From: Lysobacterales bacterium
GTDB taxonomy: Bacteria > Pseudomonadota > Gammaproteobacteria > Xanthomonadales > SZUA-38
Direction: 5' to 3'
Length of the DNA stretch: 64,000 nucleotides
Assembly (NCBI GenBank): GCA_028285525.1
Contig: JANQOZ010000037.1
Span: 62,001-126,000, forward strand
Made by a program: the position numbers and the translations under genes. Under the pieces are notes generated by a model. It was given only the letters and a program-made list of their open reading frames with translations, was not told the origin of the DNA and made no database searches. Each line of letters begins with the position of its first letter. The first letter of the stretch is position 1. Shown piece by piece: positions 8,099 through 17,076 of the stretch.

Positions 8099-8967
8099 GG
8101 CACCTTCTTCAAAAACTGATCGAGTGCCGCGAGACTCTCCGGTTCGTCCAGAAGCGGGACATGGCCTCGGTTGGGAATTTCGGCGACAGCCAGATCGGGC
8201 TTTACCTGCTGCATTTTCGCCACCGTCTCCGGCGCGAGCAGGTCGGTCAACGCGCCCCGCAGCAGCAGGGTGGGCACAGGCTTCAGTGCGGCAAACAGCT
8301 CCCACACATCGCCGAGGTCGAGCGGCGCTTCGCGTATCGCGCGGCCGATGGCCGGATCCATATCCGCCACCGGAACACCGTCAGCGTTTTCGCGATACGC
8401 GCGGCGCGCCAGCCGGCGCCACATTGCGTCGTCCAGATCTCGCCAGGCGTCGCCGTACACCATTCGTGCCTGGTCCGCCGCTTCCTCCCAGCTGGTCACC
8501 GGTTTGGTCTTGCCCGTGTATTCCTGGATCCGGGCCAGCCCTTCGGGCGCAATCTCCGGACCGATGTCGTTCATCACGACACCCGCCAGCCGCCCCGGAT
8601 AGTCGCGGGCGATGATCATCGCGACCAGGCCGCCCAGGGAGGTGCCGATAATCAGCGCCCGATCGATGTCGTTATCGTCGAGGATTTTGATAGTGTCGGC
8701 GGCGTAGGTGGGCGGCTGATAGCGAGTGAAGTCCGGATCGTGATCCGAGTGGCCCCGCCCGCGGAAGTCCAGCGACAGCACCCGCCGGTTGCCCGCAATC
8801 AGAGGGGCCAGGTCCTCAAAATCCCGGCTGTTGCGGGTCAGTCCATGCAGGCAGACAACCGGCGTTCGGTCGCTGGGTCCGGGATAGTCTCGATAAAAGA
8901 GCTCCAGCCCGTCGCTGCTGCGGGAATAACAAAGGTTGTGGGTTTGGGTCGTTATTTTTTTTGCCAC
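8095..8967 (-). CDS. Alpha/beta hydrolase (esterase)
   Basis: A 290-residue cytoplasmic alpha/beta-hydrolase without a signal peptide. The triad is complete: nucleophile S110 in GTSLGG, acid near D242 in GALTDLL, and H269 in NRGHVPLLDEPE. The oxyanion HG motif is in VCLHGLTRNSRDF. The GTG start at 8965-8967 lies inside the last codons of the acyl-CoA ligase (16-base overlap), with AAGG upstream. Its stop overlaps the depolymerase ATG. By context it probably cleaves a dimeric or short ester formed from the imported product before CoA activation. The substrate is unproven. Confidence 0.9.
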   Translation of the reverse strand: MAKKITTQTHNLCYSRSSDGLELFYRDYPGPSDRTPVVCLHGLTRNSRDFEDLAPLIAGNRRVLSLDFRGRGHSDHDPDFTRYQPPTYAADTIKILDDNDIDRALIIGTSLGGLVAMIIARDYPGRLAGVVMNDIGPEIAPEGLARIQEYTGKTKPVTSWEEAADQARMVYGDAWRDLDDAMWRRLARRAYRENADGVPVADMDPAIGRAIREAPLDLGDVWELFAALKPVPTLLLRGALTDLLAPETVAKMQQVKPDLAVAEIPNRGHVPLLDEPESLAALDQFLKKVP

Positions 8968-10502
8968 TGGGCGTAAGCCTTGCGGAGTTCTCGCTTGAGC
9001 ACCTTGCCGTTGGGGTTGCGAGGCAGCTCATCGATCTGGGTCACGCCTGCGACGCGCTGCTGCTTGCCCACGCGCTGGTTCACCCACTCGCGGATCGCGG
9101 CGTTGTCGATCGGCTCCGGCGCCACAACCAGCGCGAGCGGCGTTTCGCCCCAGGTGTCGCTGGGAACGCCGATCACGGCAGCCTCCGTGATGTCGGGATG
9201 TTCGGCCAGCACCGCTTCGATATCAGCCGGATAGATGTTCTGCCCACCGGACAGAATCATATCCTTCTTGCGGTCGACGAGGTACAGGTAGCCGTCCTCG
9301 TCGAGCTTCCCGATATCGCCTGTGCGCAGCCAGCGCCCGCCCGTTTCGTCGACGAAGGTGGCTTCCGCATTCGCCTCCGGACGGTTGTGGTAGCCCGCCA
9401 TCTGCAGCGGCCCGCGACCGACAATCTCCCCGCTCTCACCAACCGGGCAACGCTCGTTGTTGTCATCAAGGATGATGAGCTGCTGGCCGGGGCAGGGCAG
9501 GCCGACCGACCGCGTTTTGCGGCTCATGTCCTCCGGAGACAGGATCGTTACCAGCCCCTCTGTCAGGCCGTAGAGTTCCATGAACGCTTTGCCAAAGCCG
9601 GCGATAATTCGGTTCTTGCTGGCCTCCGGCAGCGGCGATCCGCAGCACATCAGGCTCTGCAGCGTGCTCAGCCTGGCTTCGTCGAATTCCGGGTGATCCA
9701 GCATACGCTGCAGCTGGACAGGCACCACCGTGGAATGGGTGATCTGCTGCTCGCCGACCAGCCTCAGGTAGACGCCTGCGTCGAAGGCCGGCATGACGAT
9801 CAGCGTGCCGCCGGCGAGGATCGTCGACAGCATGGCGACCCAGCTGATGTTGGAGTATAGGCCCAGCGACATCAGCGTCCTCGCGCCGGAGTGATAGCGC
9901 AGCCCGACGGCCATGTCGTACGCCCAGGCCGCGCGGCAGCGGTGCGAATGCACAATCCCTTTCGGCAGGCCTGTCGTGCCGGAACTGTAGATGATGTTGC
10001 ACGCCGACTCTGCGTCGATGTCGATCGTGGGAGCCTCTGCGCTGGCCTGATCCCGCCAGGACTCGAAGTGTTCCCAGCCCTCAGGAGACTCGCCGGAACA
10101 CAGGAAGCAGCGCACGGTCGGGAGTGAATCGCGCGACTTGTCGATCCTCGGCCGGTGATCCGCGGTGACGATAACTGCCGCCGCCTCGCTGTCGCTCACC
10201 ATCGTGGCGACCGCTTCGTCGGTAATCGACGTATTCAGCGGCACCGCCACACAGCCAGCGCGCACCACGCCAAACAGCGCCTCGGTCATCGCCTGACCGT
10301 TTGTCATGAGGATTGCCACGCGCTGACCGGGCTCGATTCCGCTGGCCAGCAGACCGTTGGCGACCCTGGCGGTGGCGTCGTCGAATTCCCTCCAGGTGAA
10401 CGTCTGGTCACCGACGATCAGCGCCGGCTTGTCGGCAAGGTAACGGCCGTTGTTGCTGATCATCTGCGGCAGCAGCAGAGGCGTAGGGCTAAACCAGGAC
10501 AT
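8952..10502 (-). CDS. Acyl-CoA ligase / AMP-dependent synthetase
   Basis: A 516-residue class I adenylate-forming enzyme that activates a carboxylic acid to acyl-CoA through an acyl-adenylate. Motifs in order: the ATP loop IIYSSGTTGLPKGIVHSH, substrate-site YGLTEG, RTGDIGKLDEDGYLYLVDR (A8 hinge), and the C-terminal catalytic Lys in RNPNGKVLKRELR. ATG at 10500-10502 is chosen because AAGGA lies about 10 bases upstream; a TTG extension would run into the regulator's binding site. It is the first gene of the minus-strand operon and is divergent from tetR, with two operator palindromes between them. By context it activates the acid freed by the downstream hydrolases. Confidence 0.93.
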   Translation of the reverse strand: MSWFSPTPLLLPQMISNNGRYLADKPALIVGDQTFTWREFDDATARVANGLLASGIEPGQRVAILMTNGQAMTEALFGVVRAGCVAVPLNTSITDEAVATMVSDSEAAAVIVTADHRPRIDKSRDSLPTVRCFLCSGESPEGWEHFESWRDQASAEAPTIDIDAESACNIIYSSGTTGLPKGIVHSHRCRAAWAYDMAVGLRYHSGARTLMSLGLYSNISWVAMLSTILAGGTLIVMPAFDAGVYLRLVGEQQITHSTVVPVQLQRMLDHPEFDEARLSTLQSLMCCGSPLPEASKNRIIAGFGKAFMELYGLTEGLVTILSPEDMSRKTRSVGLPCPGQQLIILDDNNERCPVGESGEIVGRGPLQMAGYHNRPEANAEATFVDETGGRWLRTGDIGKLDEDGYLYLVDRKKDMILSGGQNIYPADIEAVLAEHPDITEAAVIGVPSDTWGETPLALVVAPEPIDNAAIREWVNQRVGKQQRVAGVTQIDELPRNPNGKVLKRELRKAYAQWQKK

Positions 10503-10527
10503 AGGTCGACGATCCTTGCCGGAAAAA

Positions 10528-10543
10528 TTCAACGAGCGCTGAA
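10528..10543. promoter_or_regulatory. Candidate TetR operator A
   Basis: TTCAACGAGCGCTGAA is an imperfect 16-bp palindrome (6 of 8 positions symmetric). It lies between the ligase ATG and tetR and shares the consensus TTCArCG...CGyTGAA with three further copies in this window. Binding is inferred, not shown. Confidence 0.7.
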
Positions 10544-10549
10544 GATTAA

Positions 10550-10565
10550 TTCTACGTTCGTTGAA
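10550..10565. promoter_or_regulatory. Candidate TetR operator B
   Basis: TTCTACGTTCGTTGAA is the second copy in the ligase/tetR divergent region. Its centre is 22 bp from that of operator A, about two helical turns. It lies about 27 bp upstream of the tetR ATG and would allow repression of both the regulator and the catabolic operon. Confidence 0.7.
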
Positions 10566-10592
10566 TTACAAGTTTGCGGGTATAGTAAAACG

Positions 10593-11240
10593 ATGTCGCC
10601 CAAAGCCCAGCAAACCCGCCAGAGGATCCTGGACGCCGCCGAGCAGCTCTTCGCCCGAGAAGGGTTTTCGGGTGTCACCGTGCGTCAGATCATGAAGAAA
10701 GCCGAGGCGGATGTGGCGCTGGCGTACTACCACTTTGACTCCAAGCGTGATCTCTTTGACGCCGTGCTCCTGCGGCGCGCCGAGAAACTGAACGCTCTTC
10801 GGGACAAAGCGCTGGATGAGGTGGAAAGTCGGCATCAGGATGATGCCCCGAGCGTGGAAGAAATCATCAGCGCTTTTACGACGCCCCTGCTGAAGCTGCT
10901 GGCCGAAGACCACGAGAAGTGGCGCCACTATTTCGCGCTGATCGCGCAGGTCAACAGCTCGACGGAGTGGGGTGGCGAGCTGATGACCCGTTATTTTGAT
11001 CCGCTGGTTAAGCGCTTCATCGCCGCGCTGCGTCGTGCCCTGCCGGACTGCAGCGACGAGGAGCTTTACTGGAGCTATCACTTTCTCTCCGGCGCGCTCA
11101 CCCTGTCGTTTGCCGAAACCGGTCGCATCGACAACCTTTCCGGTGGCGTTTGCCAGTCTTCCGACATGGCGAGCGTCAGCGAACGCATGCCCAAGTTTAT
11201 CGCCGCGGGTTTCGAGGCGCTCTGCGCACCCAAATCTTAG
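10593..11240 (+). CDS. TetR/AcrR family transcriptional regulator
   Basis: A 215-residue regulator. The N-terminal helix-turn-helix is typical (TRQRILDAAEQLFAREGF, then VTVRQIMKKAEADVALAYYHF, K-R-D-L-F), and the C-terminal all-alpha domain resembles the TetR_C_6 type found in regulators of lipid metabolism. The ATG at 10593 begins MSPKAQQTR; the longer in-frame extension is antisense to the ligase and is rejected. It is divergent from the ligase-hydrolase-depolymerase-symporter operon, and a TonB-dependent receptor lies downstream. Copies of one palindrome in both upstream regions suggest it controls all these genes and itself. The ligand is probably an acyl-CoA or the free acid. Confidence 0.92.
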   Translation: MSPKAQQTRQRILDAAEQLFAREGFSGVTVRQIMKKAEADVALAYYHFDSKRDLFDAVLLRRAEKLNALRDKALDEVESRHQDDAPSVEEIISAFTTPLLKLLAEDHEKWRHYFALIAQVNSSTEWGGELMTRYFDPLVKRFIAALRRALPDCSDEELYWSYHFLSGALTLSFAETGRIDNLSGGVCQSSDMASVSERMPKFIAAGFEALCAPKS

Positions 11241-11256
11241 GCGACCGAGTCGGCGC

Positions 11257-11274
11257 CGGTCCTTTGCAGGACCG
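11257..11274 (+). terminator. Hairpin after tetR
   Basis: CGGTCCT-ttgc-AGGACCG is a perfect 7-bp stem with a 4-base loop, 17 bases after the tetR stop. No U-tract follows, so it is at best a weak or Rho-assisted terminator. Confidence 0.35.
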
Positions 11275-11331
11275 TAACTGCTGCGTGTTCCACCCCGACG
11301 ATGGTCGTAGGTAATTCCCACAGCTTGCTTT

Positions 11332-11347
11332 TTCAACCAACGTTGAA
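11332..11347. promoter_or_regulatory. Candidate TetR operator C (receptor promoter)
   Basis: TTCAACCAACGTTGAA lies 69 bp upstream of the TonB-dependent receptor ATG. It has the same 16-bp palindromic consensus as the sites beside tetR. Confidence 0.68.
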
Positions 11348-11357
11348 ATAGTATTCA

Positions 11358-11373
11358 TTCAGCGTTCGTTGAA
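11358..11373. promoter_or_regulatory. Candidate TetR operator D (receptor promoter)
   Basis: TTCAGCGTTCGTTGAA is the fourth copy, 26 bp centre to centre from operator C and 43 bp before the receptor ATG. Its right half, CGTTCGTTGAA, is identical to that of operator B. Confidence 0.7.
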
Positions 11374-11415
11374 AACTGGCCCAAATCCGCGCCCGCGGCG
11401 CATTGAGGAATTACC

Positions 11416-13722
11416 ATGTCTACCCAATCCGTACTGACACTTTCGTCCCTGGCCGTCGCAGTCGCTGTCGGTCTCAGCGCTGCCCCAACGGCCAGCGCGC
11501 AGTCCACCACCGAAAACACCGGTGTGATCGAAGAAGTCACCGTCACTGCTCGCCGACGCGCTGAAACGCTGCAGGATGTGCCTATCGCAGTGACCGCCTA
11601 CTCGGGCGACCAGCTGGAGATGATCGGCGCGCTCGACATCACCGCTATCGGGCAGACGACCCCGAACCTGACGCTCGAGGTATCCCGGGGAACCAACACT
11701 ACCCTGACCGCCTTCATTCGGGGCGTGGGCCAGCAGGACCCGGTGCCCGGCTTTGAAGCGGGAGTCGGTATCTATATCGACGACGTGTACCTCAACCGGC
11801 CACAGGCCGCCGTGCTCGACATTTTTGACGTCGAGCGCATCGAGGTGCTGCGCGGTCCGCAGGGCACCCTCTACGGTCGAAACACGATCGGCGGCGCGAT
11901 CAAATACGTCACCCGCCGTCTGGATGACGATCCCAGCGCCCGTATTCGTGGAACGCTGGGCAACTACGGCCAGGTGGACGTTGTGTTCAGCGGCTCCACC
12001 CCGCTCTCGGACACCTTCCGGGTCGGCGGCGCGATCGCCAGCCTCAACCGCGACGGCTTCGGCGACAACCTGAACAACGGCCTGGACAATTACAGCAAGG
12101 ACATCCTGGCCGGCCGTCTGAGCGCGGAGTGGGACGTCACCGATACATTTTTCCTGCGCCTGGCCGCTGACTACATCCAGGATGACTCCGATCCGCGCCA
12201 GGGCCATCGTCTGACGCCCGGTAACCTGACCGGGGCGCCAGTCCTCGGCGACGTGTTCGACACGCGATCCGGGCTCAACAATCCGGTGCAGGAAGTGGAG
12301 GCTCGCGGTATCTCGCTGACGGCAGAATGGGATATCAACGAGAACTGGACGCTGAAGAACATTCTGGCCTACCGGGATGACGAAACGCGGTCGCCCATCG
12401 ACTTCGACAGCCTGCCGTCAGACGATCTCGACGTGCCGGTTATCTACGAAAACGACCAGCTTTCGGAGGAACTGCAGCTCATCTACAGCGGCGATCGCTG
12501 GAACGGCGTCATCGGGGCTTACCTGCTTGACGCCAACGCGTTTACCGCCTTCGACGTGATCCTGGGCAACACCGGTGCGGCCATCGGCCTGCCGGGCTTG
12601 AACGCCTTCACGCTGGGCGACGTTGACACCGACACCTGGTCACTGTTCGCCGACTTCACGTTCGACATCAACGACCAGTGGAGCGTTGCCTTCGGCGGAC
12701 GCTACACCAGCGACGAGCGGACCTCCCGCGTACTGCGCGAGACGCTCATAGGCGGCACGTCCTCGTTCTTTGGCGGCAGCGCGATACCGATCGCGACGAC
12801 GTCGGATTTCCAGGGCAGTGAGGAGTTCAACGAGTTTGTGCCGCGGGTATCCGTTGCTTGGCAGCCGAATGACGACAACAACTTCTACCTGTCTTACAGC
12901 GAAGGCTTCAAGGGCGGCAGCTTTGACCCTCGCGGACAGACCACGGCCGCCCCCGACCTCGACGGTGACGGCGACATCGACGAGCAGGACATCTTTGAGT
13001 TCATGCAGTTTGAGCCAGAGTTTGTGGAAACCGTCGAACTGGGCTGGAAAACCAGCGCACTGGACGGCCGCCTGAAGTCAGCGATTGCGGTGTTTTTCTC
13101 GGACTACACCGACGTACAGATCCCGGGATCGGTAGGCGTTGACACCACCGGCGACGGGGTGACCGACTCATTCATCGGCATTACCTCAAACGCCGCTGAC
13201 GCGGACATCAGGGGTATCGAGTGGGAAGCCCAGGCCTACCTTGGCGAAAGTCTGCTCACCGGCGGCGACAGCCTGTCGGCCGCCTGGACCGTCGGGTACA
13301 TCGATGCGGAGTTCAACGAGTTTGTTGACGCGTTTGGTGTGGACGTGGCTGACCAGCGGGTGTTCCAGAACACGCCGGACCTCACCGGCAGCTTCACGCT
13401 TAACTACGCGATGCCGCTGGACCTCTTCGGCAAGTCGGGGCAGCTGAGCGTCATCAACACCTTCTCTCACCGCGACGAGGCGAGCCAGTTTGAGGTGCCC
13501 AACGAGTTTCTCGATCAGGACACCTTCACGCTCTGGGATCTGAGCCTGGTGTGGGAAGACGACGGCGGCCAGTGGCGCGCCGGACTGCACGGCAAGAACC
13601 TGTTTGACGAAGAGTACAAGGTGGCCGGCTACTTCTTCCCGACGCTGGGACTCGAAGGCAGCATCACCGCCTTCTACGGCAACCCGCTGACGGTTTCCGG
13701 CACGGTCGAGTACCGCTTCTAA
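11416..13722 (+). CDS. TonB-dependent outer-membrane receptor
   Basis: A 768-residue receptor with a signal peptide (about residues 1-28, ending TASA) and then a TonB-box-like stretch IEEVTVTARRR. The plug domain includes LQDVPIAVTAYSGDQL, FIRGVGQQD and the conserved VERIEVLRGPQGTLYGRNT. A 22-strand barrel follows, ending in a C-terminal aromatic residue (VEYRF). GAGGAA lies just before the ATG. It actively imports a substrate across the outer membrane using TonB energy. The plug is typical of the large receptor group tied to lipids, terpenoids and aromatic compounds. Operators C and D tie it to the TetR regulon and so to the upstream ester/acid operon. Confidence 0.95.
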   Translation: MSTQSVLTLSSLAVAVAVGLSAAPTASAQSTTENTGVIEEVTVTARRRAETLQDVPIAVTAYSGDQLEMIGALDITAIGQTTPNLTLEVSRGTNTTLTAFIRGVGQQDPVPGFEAGVGIYIDDVYLNRPQAAVLDIFDVERIEVLRGPQGTLYGRNTIGGAIKYVTRRLDDDPSARIRGTLGNYGQVDVVFSGSTPLSDTFRVGGAIASLNRDGFGDNLNNGLDNYSKDILAGRLSAEWDVTDTFFLRLAADYIQDDSDPRQGHRLTPGNLTGAPVLGDVFDTRSGLNNPVQEVEARGISLTAEWDINENWTLKNILAYRDDETRSPIDFDSLPSDDLDVPVIYENDQLSEELQLIYSGDRWNGVIGAYLLDANAFTAFDVILGNTGAAIGLPGLNAFTLGDVDTDTWSLFADFTFDINDQWSVAFGGRYTSDERTSRVLRETLIGGTSSFFGGSAIPIATTSDFQGSEEFNEFVPRVSVAWQPNDDNNFYLSYSEGFKGGSFDPRGQTTAAPDLDGDGDIDEQDIFEFMQFEPEFVETVELGWKTSALDGRLKSAIAVFFSDYTDVQIPGSVGVDTTGDGVTDSFIGITSNAADADIRGIEWEAQAYLGESLLTGGDSLSAAWTVGYIDAEFNEFVDAFGVDVADQRVFQNTPDLTGSFTLNYAMPLDLFGKSGQLSVINTFSHRDEASQFEVPNEFLDQDTFTLWDLSLVWEDDGGQWRAGLHGKNLFDEEYKVAGYFFPTLGLEGSITAFYGNPLTVSGTVEYRF

Positions 13723-13733
13723 GGACGGTCTAC

Positions 13734-13755
13734 GCAGGCTTCCTGCTAAGCCTGC
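13734..13755 (+). terminator. Hairpin just after the receptor gene
   Basis: GCAGGCTT-cctgct-AAGCCTGC is a perfect 8-bp stem starting 11 bases after the stop. No T-run follows; it may act with the stronger terminator 40 bases further on. Confidence 0.45.
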
Positions 13756-13795
13756 ACGAAAGAGAGTTTCATGGTCGGAGAAGGATCTCCGGTCG

Positions 13796-13835
13796 GGCCC
13801 GACGGCGTATCACGCCGCTCGGGCCTCACTTTTTT
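13796..13835 (+). terminator. Rho-independent terminator of the receptor gene
   Basis: A long GC stem (GGCCCGACGGCGT pairing with ACGCCGCTCGGGCC, with one bulged base) is followed closely by a six-T tract at 13830-13835. This is a textbook intrinsic terminator. Confidence 0.8.
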
Positions 13836-13942
13836 GGGGTCGGTGAATCTGTCGCGTGGGCGTGCGCCCCCTTCGAACAGGGGACCTGAGTTCGCGGCCG
13901 ATGCTGGTACACTTCCCTCGTGATGTCGGCGTCCCGCTCTCC

Positions 13943-14566
13943 ATGACCGAAGCTCCAGGCAGTCCATTCGCCGGCGCCGAACCGGCGGGCCAGGTCAACG
14001 CGCTGCTCGCCGACTTAAATCGCCTTCAGCTGGAAACCACCGGCAGCCCCGAGCAGGCCAGCGCACTGCTGTACGAGGACCTCAAGCGGATGGCTCGCCG
14101 AATCAGCGGGGAGTTCAGCGCAAGCGAAACTCTGCGAACCACTGCGCTGCTGCACGAAGCGTACGCCCGGCTGGCCAGCGGCCAACGAAAGGAACTCCCC
14201 GACAAGCGATCGATGATGGCGCTGATGGCAACCGTCATGCGCAGGGTGGCCGTCGATCATATCCGGGCAACAACCGCCGCCAAGCGCGGCGGCAATATGC
14301 AGCGGGTCACGCTGGCTGAAGCGGCCGCCCGCAGCGCCGCCGGTGACCCCGACGAACTGATCCTGGGTGTCGACGAATCGCTTGCGCAGCTGCAGAAGTT
14401 TGCCCCGGACCTTGCCCGTCTGGTGGAGCTGTTGTTTTTTGTGGGCTTAAGCCAGGCTGAAGTGGCGGAGCTCGAGGGGAGCTCGGAACGCTCCGTCAGA
14501 CGCAACTGGCGCAAGGCCCGCGCGTGGCTCTATCGATTGATGTCAGAGGACGACGGTGATCGCTGA
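13943..14566 (+). CDS. ECF-like RNA polymerase sigma factor (TIGR02999 type)
   Basis: About 207 residues from ATG 13943 (MTEAPGSPF); an in-frame ATG at 13901 is an alternative. Region 2 is visible as TTALLHEAYARLASGQ and MALMATVMRRVAVDHIR. Region 4 is visible as LVELLFFVGLSQAEVAELEGSSERSVRRNWRKARAWLYRLM, an HTH typical of the ECF-like group often paired with protein kinases. It directs RNA polymerase to alternative promoters. The following kinase gene starts inside its last codons (11-base overlap), so the two products are translationally coupled. No anti-sigma gene is present, so phosphorylation by the kinase is a plausible control (inference). Confidence 0.88.
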   Translation: MTEAPGSPFAGAEPAGQVNALLADLNRLQLETTGSPEQASALLYEDLKRMARRISGEFSASETLRTTALLHEAYARLASGQRKELPDKRSMMALMATVMRRVAVDHIRATTAAKRGGNMQRVTLAEAAARSAAGDPDELILGVDESLAQLQKFAPDLARLVELLFFVGLSQAEVAELEGSSERSVRRNWRKARAWLYRLMSEDDGDR

Positions 14567-17051
14567 CCGGGCACTCGTGAACGAACATTTCGAGCGGCTG
14601 CTCGAGATGCAGGACGCGCAGGCGGAGGCGGAGCTTGACCGGATGGCTCAAACTGATCCGGGGCTGCACGCCGAGCTGAGCGCCCTGCTGGACGCCGACC
14701 GGAAAGCTGAACAGCTGCTGGGTCTGGACACCGCGGTTCCCGCATCGCTGGAGCTGATGACCGGCTCGACGTTTGGCCCCTACGAGCTGCAGGAGCTGCT
14801 CGGCTCGGGCGGCGGCGGCCGGGTGTACCGCGCCCGGCGCAGCGACGGTCGATTCGAACACACGGTCGCCATCAAATTCCTCGCCCTGGCGGCCTCCGAA
14901 GACGCGCGGCGTCGCTTCCGCGGTGAGATGCAGATCCTGGCCAGGCTGAATCACCCCAACATCGTTTCGCTGCTGGACGGCGGGGATACGTCGGACGGTG
15001 TTTACTACCTCGTCATGCAGTGGGTGGACGGTCGTAGCCTGACGGAGGCCGCGCAGAGCCTGAAGCTTGCGGAGCGGCTCGGATTGCTGCTGCAGCTTTG
15101 CGGCGCCGTGGAATATGCCCACCGGCGCCTGATTGTTCACCGGGATCTCAAGCCCAGCAACGTGCTGGTGGACAGCGAGGGCCAGATCAAGCTGCTGGAC
15201 TTTGGCATCAGCAAAGACCTCGATGCCGGCAACACGCAGACGCAGGCGGTGATGACCCCTCGTTATGCGGCTCCGGAGCAGATTCTGGGTGAGCCGGTCA
15301 CCACTGCAACGGATGTTTTTGCCTTAGGGATGCTGCTGTTTGAGCTCCTGACTGACTCGCTGCCGCCGATTCCCACCGCTGAGTCGCTGGGTGAACTGGT
15401 GGACTACGCCCGGCACTTCACCTGTCCGCCGCCAAGCCGGATGACCGACCGGACGATTGCTGCGGATCTGGACGCTATTGTCCTCAAGTGCCTGGAGCGA
15501 GATCCGGACCGGCGGTATGCGACCGTCGCCGAACTGGCGAATGACCTTCAGCGCTTCCTGGAAGGCAGGCCGATCAGCGCACGGGTTCTCAATCCGCTGC
15601 AGCGGGCCGGTCGCTGGGCACGCCGCAACCGCGGGCTGGTCACGACGCTGCTAGCGGCGGTTTTACTCGGTAGCGCTGCGGTGACGCTTCATCTCCGGCA
15701 GCTGGCGCAGGAGCGCGATCAGGCGGAAGCCGCGCTGGCTTTTGTGATTGGTCTGTTCGGCAAGCTCAACCCGTTTGACAGCGGCGACGAGGAGGCGCTG
15801 GAGATCCCCGTGGCTGACGTCTACCGCCTCGGCCTGGAGGAGCTGGAGTCAGCGGTCATGCTGTCGCCGGGTTCCAAGAGCGATCTGGCCATGGCATTCG
15901 GCGCCGGGCTGATCGACGCGGGCAGATACCCCCGGGCGCTGGAGGCCGTGCAATCCGCCAAGGCTTTGCTGGCCCAGTCGCCGCGGGGTGAGCAGAGCGT
16001 TCGGCGCGCAAGGGTTCTGATGCTTGAGGCTCGCGCGCAGTCCTTTATGGGCAACGACGAGGAGGCCGTCGCTGCGCTGGCGGCAGCGGCAGAGGAACCG
16101 GTCATCAAGGCTGGTGACAACATGCAGGCGGGGCGCTACTGGTATCAGCTTGGCAATGAGACCTATTGGGGTGGAGATCTGGCGACTTCACGGTCACACC
16201 TACAGAAAGCAGTCACGGTGATGCAGGCGCATGCCGTCACGGAGGCGGAGAAGCTGCTGCTCTACCAGGCGATGAGTGACCTCGCCTGGGGCCTGGCCGA
16301 CACGGGCGATAGCGAACCGGCACTCGAATACATCAGCCAGGCGGTGGAGGGCGCTGAGGCGCTGGGCGTGTCCGAGGTGCGTCTGGCGCTGCTTTATGCC
16401 AAGCGAGCCAGCATTCGTGAACGGTCGCTGTATGTCGGAGCTGGGGATGAGGACCATCTACGTGCCACGACGCTGGTGGAGAATGTGCTGGGGCCCACTC
16501 ACCGCGAAACGCTGGCGATCACGGGCAACTATGCGCTCAGCCTGATACGGCAGCATCGCTATGCTGAGTCAGTGCCAATCTTCCGGTCGCTGATCGAGAC
16601 CACGGAGTCGGTCGAAAACTACGATCCGATCGAGCTTGCGGCGCGTTACCAAAACCTCGCGGCGGCGCAAAAGGGGCTGGGCGATTACGCGAGCGCTGAG
16701 ACTTCGGCCAAGCGTGCCCATGCGCTCTATCACGATGCCCTGGGACCGGATCACTATCGCAACGCCTTCCCGCTGATGACCTTTGCCGAGCTGGCGCTGC
16801 TGCAGGATGAGCCCGAACGCGCCTTCGAACCGGCCGACGCCGCGGTAAGCTTGCTTCACGTCCTGCCGCCTGAGCATAACCTGGTGCTGACCGCCTCAGC
16901 GTTTCGGCTGGCCGCCAGTGCCGACGAGTGTCGGCCCGCGTCCGGCATGAGTAAGGACCAGCTGATGCAGGTGGTCGAGTTTCTCGGGGAAGCCAGGCGG
17001 TCAACGCCGCTGGTGGAAGCGCTGTTGACCTGGCCCGACTGCACTCGCTGA
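14556..17051 (+). CDS. Membrane-anchored serine/threonine protein kinase with C-terminal TPR-like domain
   Basis: An 831-residue PknB-type kinase from GTG 14556. Kinase domain about residues 74-340: glycine loop GSGGGG (84-89), catalytic-ATP Lys K107 in VAIKF, HRD at 195-197 in HRDLKPSN, DFG at 215-217, and APE at 239-241. A single transmembrane helix follows at about 360-380. After it comes about 450 residues of alpha-helical TPR-like repeats with Ala/Tyr/Leu-rich pairs, including an A-x-T-L-V-E-N-V-L-G-P-T-H repeat. Topology predicts a cytoplasmic kinase and a periplasmic sensor or scaffold. The gene overlaps the preceding sigma factor by 11 bases, which implies a shared pathway. Confidence 0.93.
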   Translation: MIADRALVNEHFERLLEMQDAQAEAELDRMAQTDPGLHAELSALLDADRKAEQLLGLDTAVPASLELMTGSTFGPYELQELLGSGGGGRVYRARRSDGRFEHTVAIKFLALAASEDARRRFRGEMQILARLNHPNIVSLLDGGDTSDGVYYLVMQWVDGRSLTEAAQSLKLAERLGLLLQLCGAVEYAHRRLIVHRDLKPSNVLVDSEGQIKLLDFGISKDLDAGNTQTQAVMTPRYAAPEQILGEPVTTATDVFALGMLLFELLTDSLPPIPTAESLGELVDYARHFTCPPPSRMTDRTIAADLDAIVLKCLERDPDRRYATVAELANDLQRFLEGRPISARVLNPLQRAGRWARRNRGLVTTLLAAVLLGSAAVTLHLRQLAQERDQAEAALAFVIGLFGKLNPFDSGDEEALEIPVADVYRLGLEELESAVMLSPGSKSDLAMAFGAGLIDAGRYPRALEAVQSAKALLAQSPRGEQSVRRARVLMLEARAQSFMGNDEEAVAALAAAAEEPVIKAGDNMQAGRYWYQLGNETYWGGDLATSRSHLQKAVTVMQAHAVTEAEKLLLYQAMSDLAWGLADTGDSEPALEYISQAVEGAEALGVSEVRLALLYAKRASIRERSLYVGAGDEDHLRATTLVENVLGPTHRETLAITGNYALSLIRQHRYAESVPIFRSLIETTESVENYDPIELAARYQNLAAAQKGLGDYASAETSAKRAHALYHDALGPDHYRNAFPLMTFAELALLQDEPERAFEPADAAVSLLHVLPPEHNLVLTASAFRLAASADECRPASGMSKDQLMQVVEFLGEARRSTPLVEALLTWPDCTR

Positions 17052-17076
17052 TCCGCTGCGGCTGATCCCCCGGATA

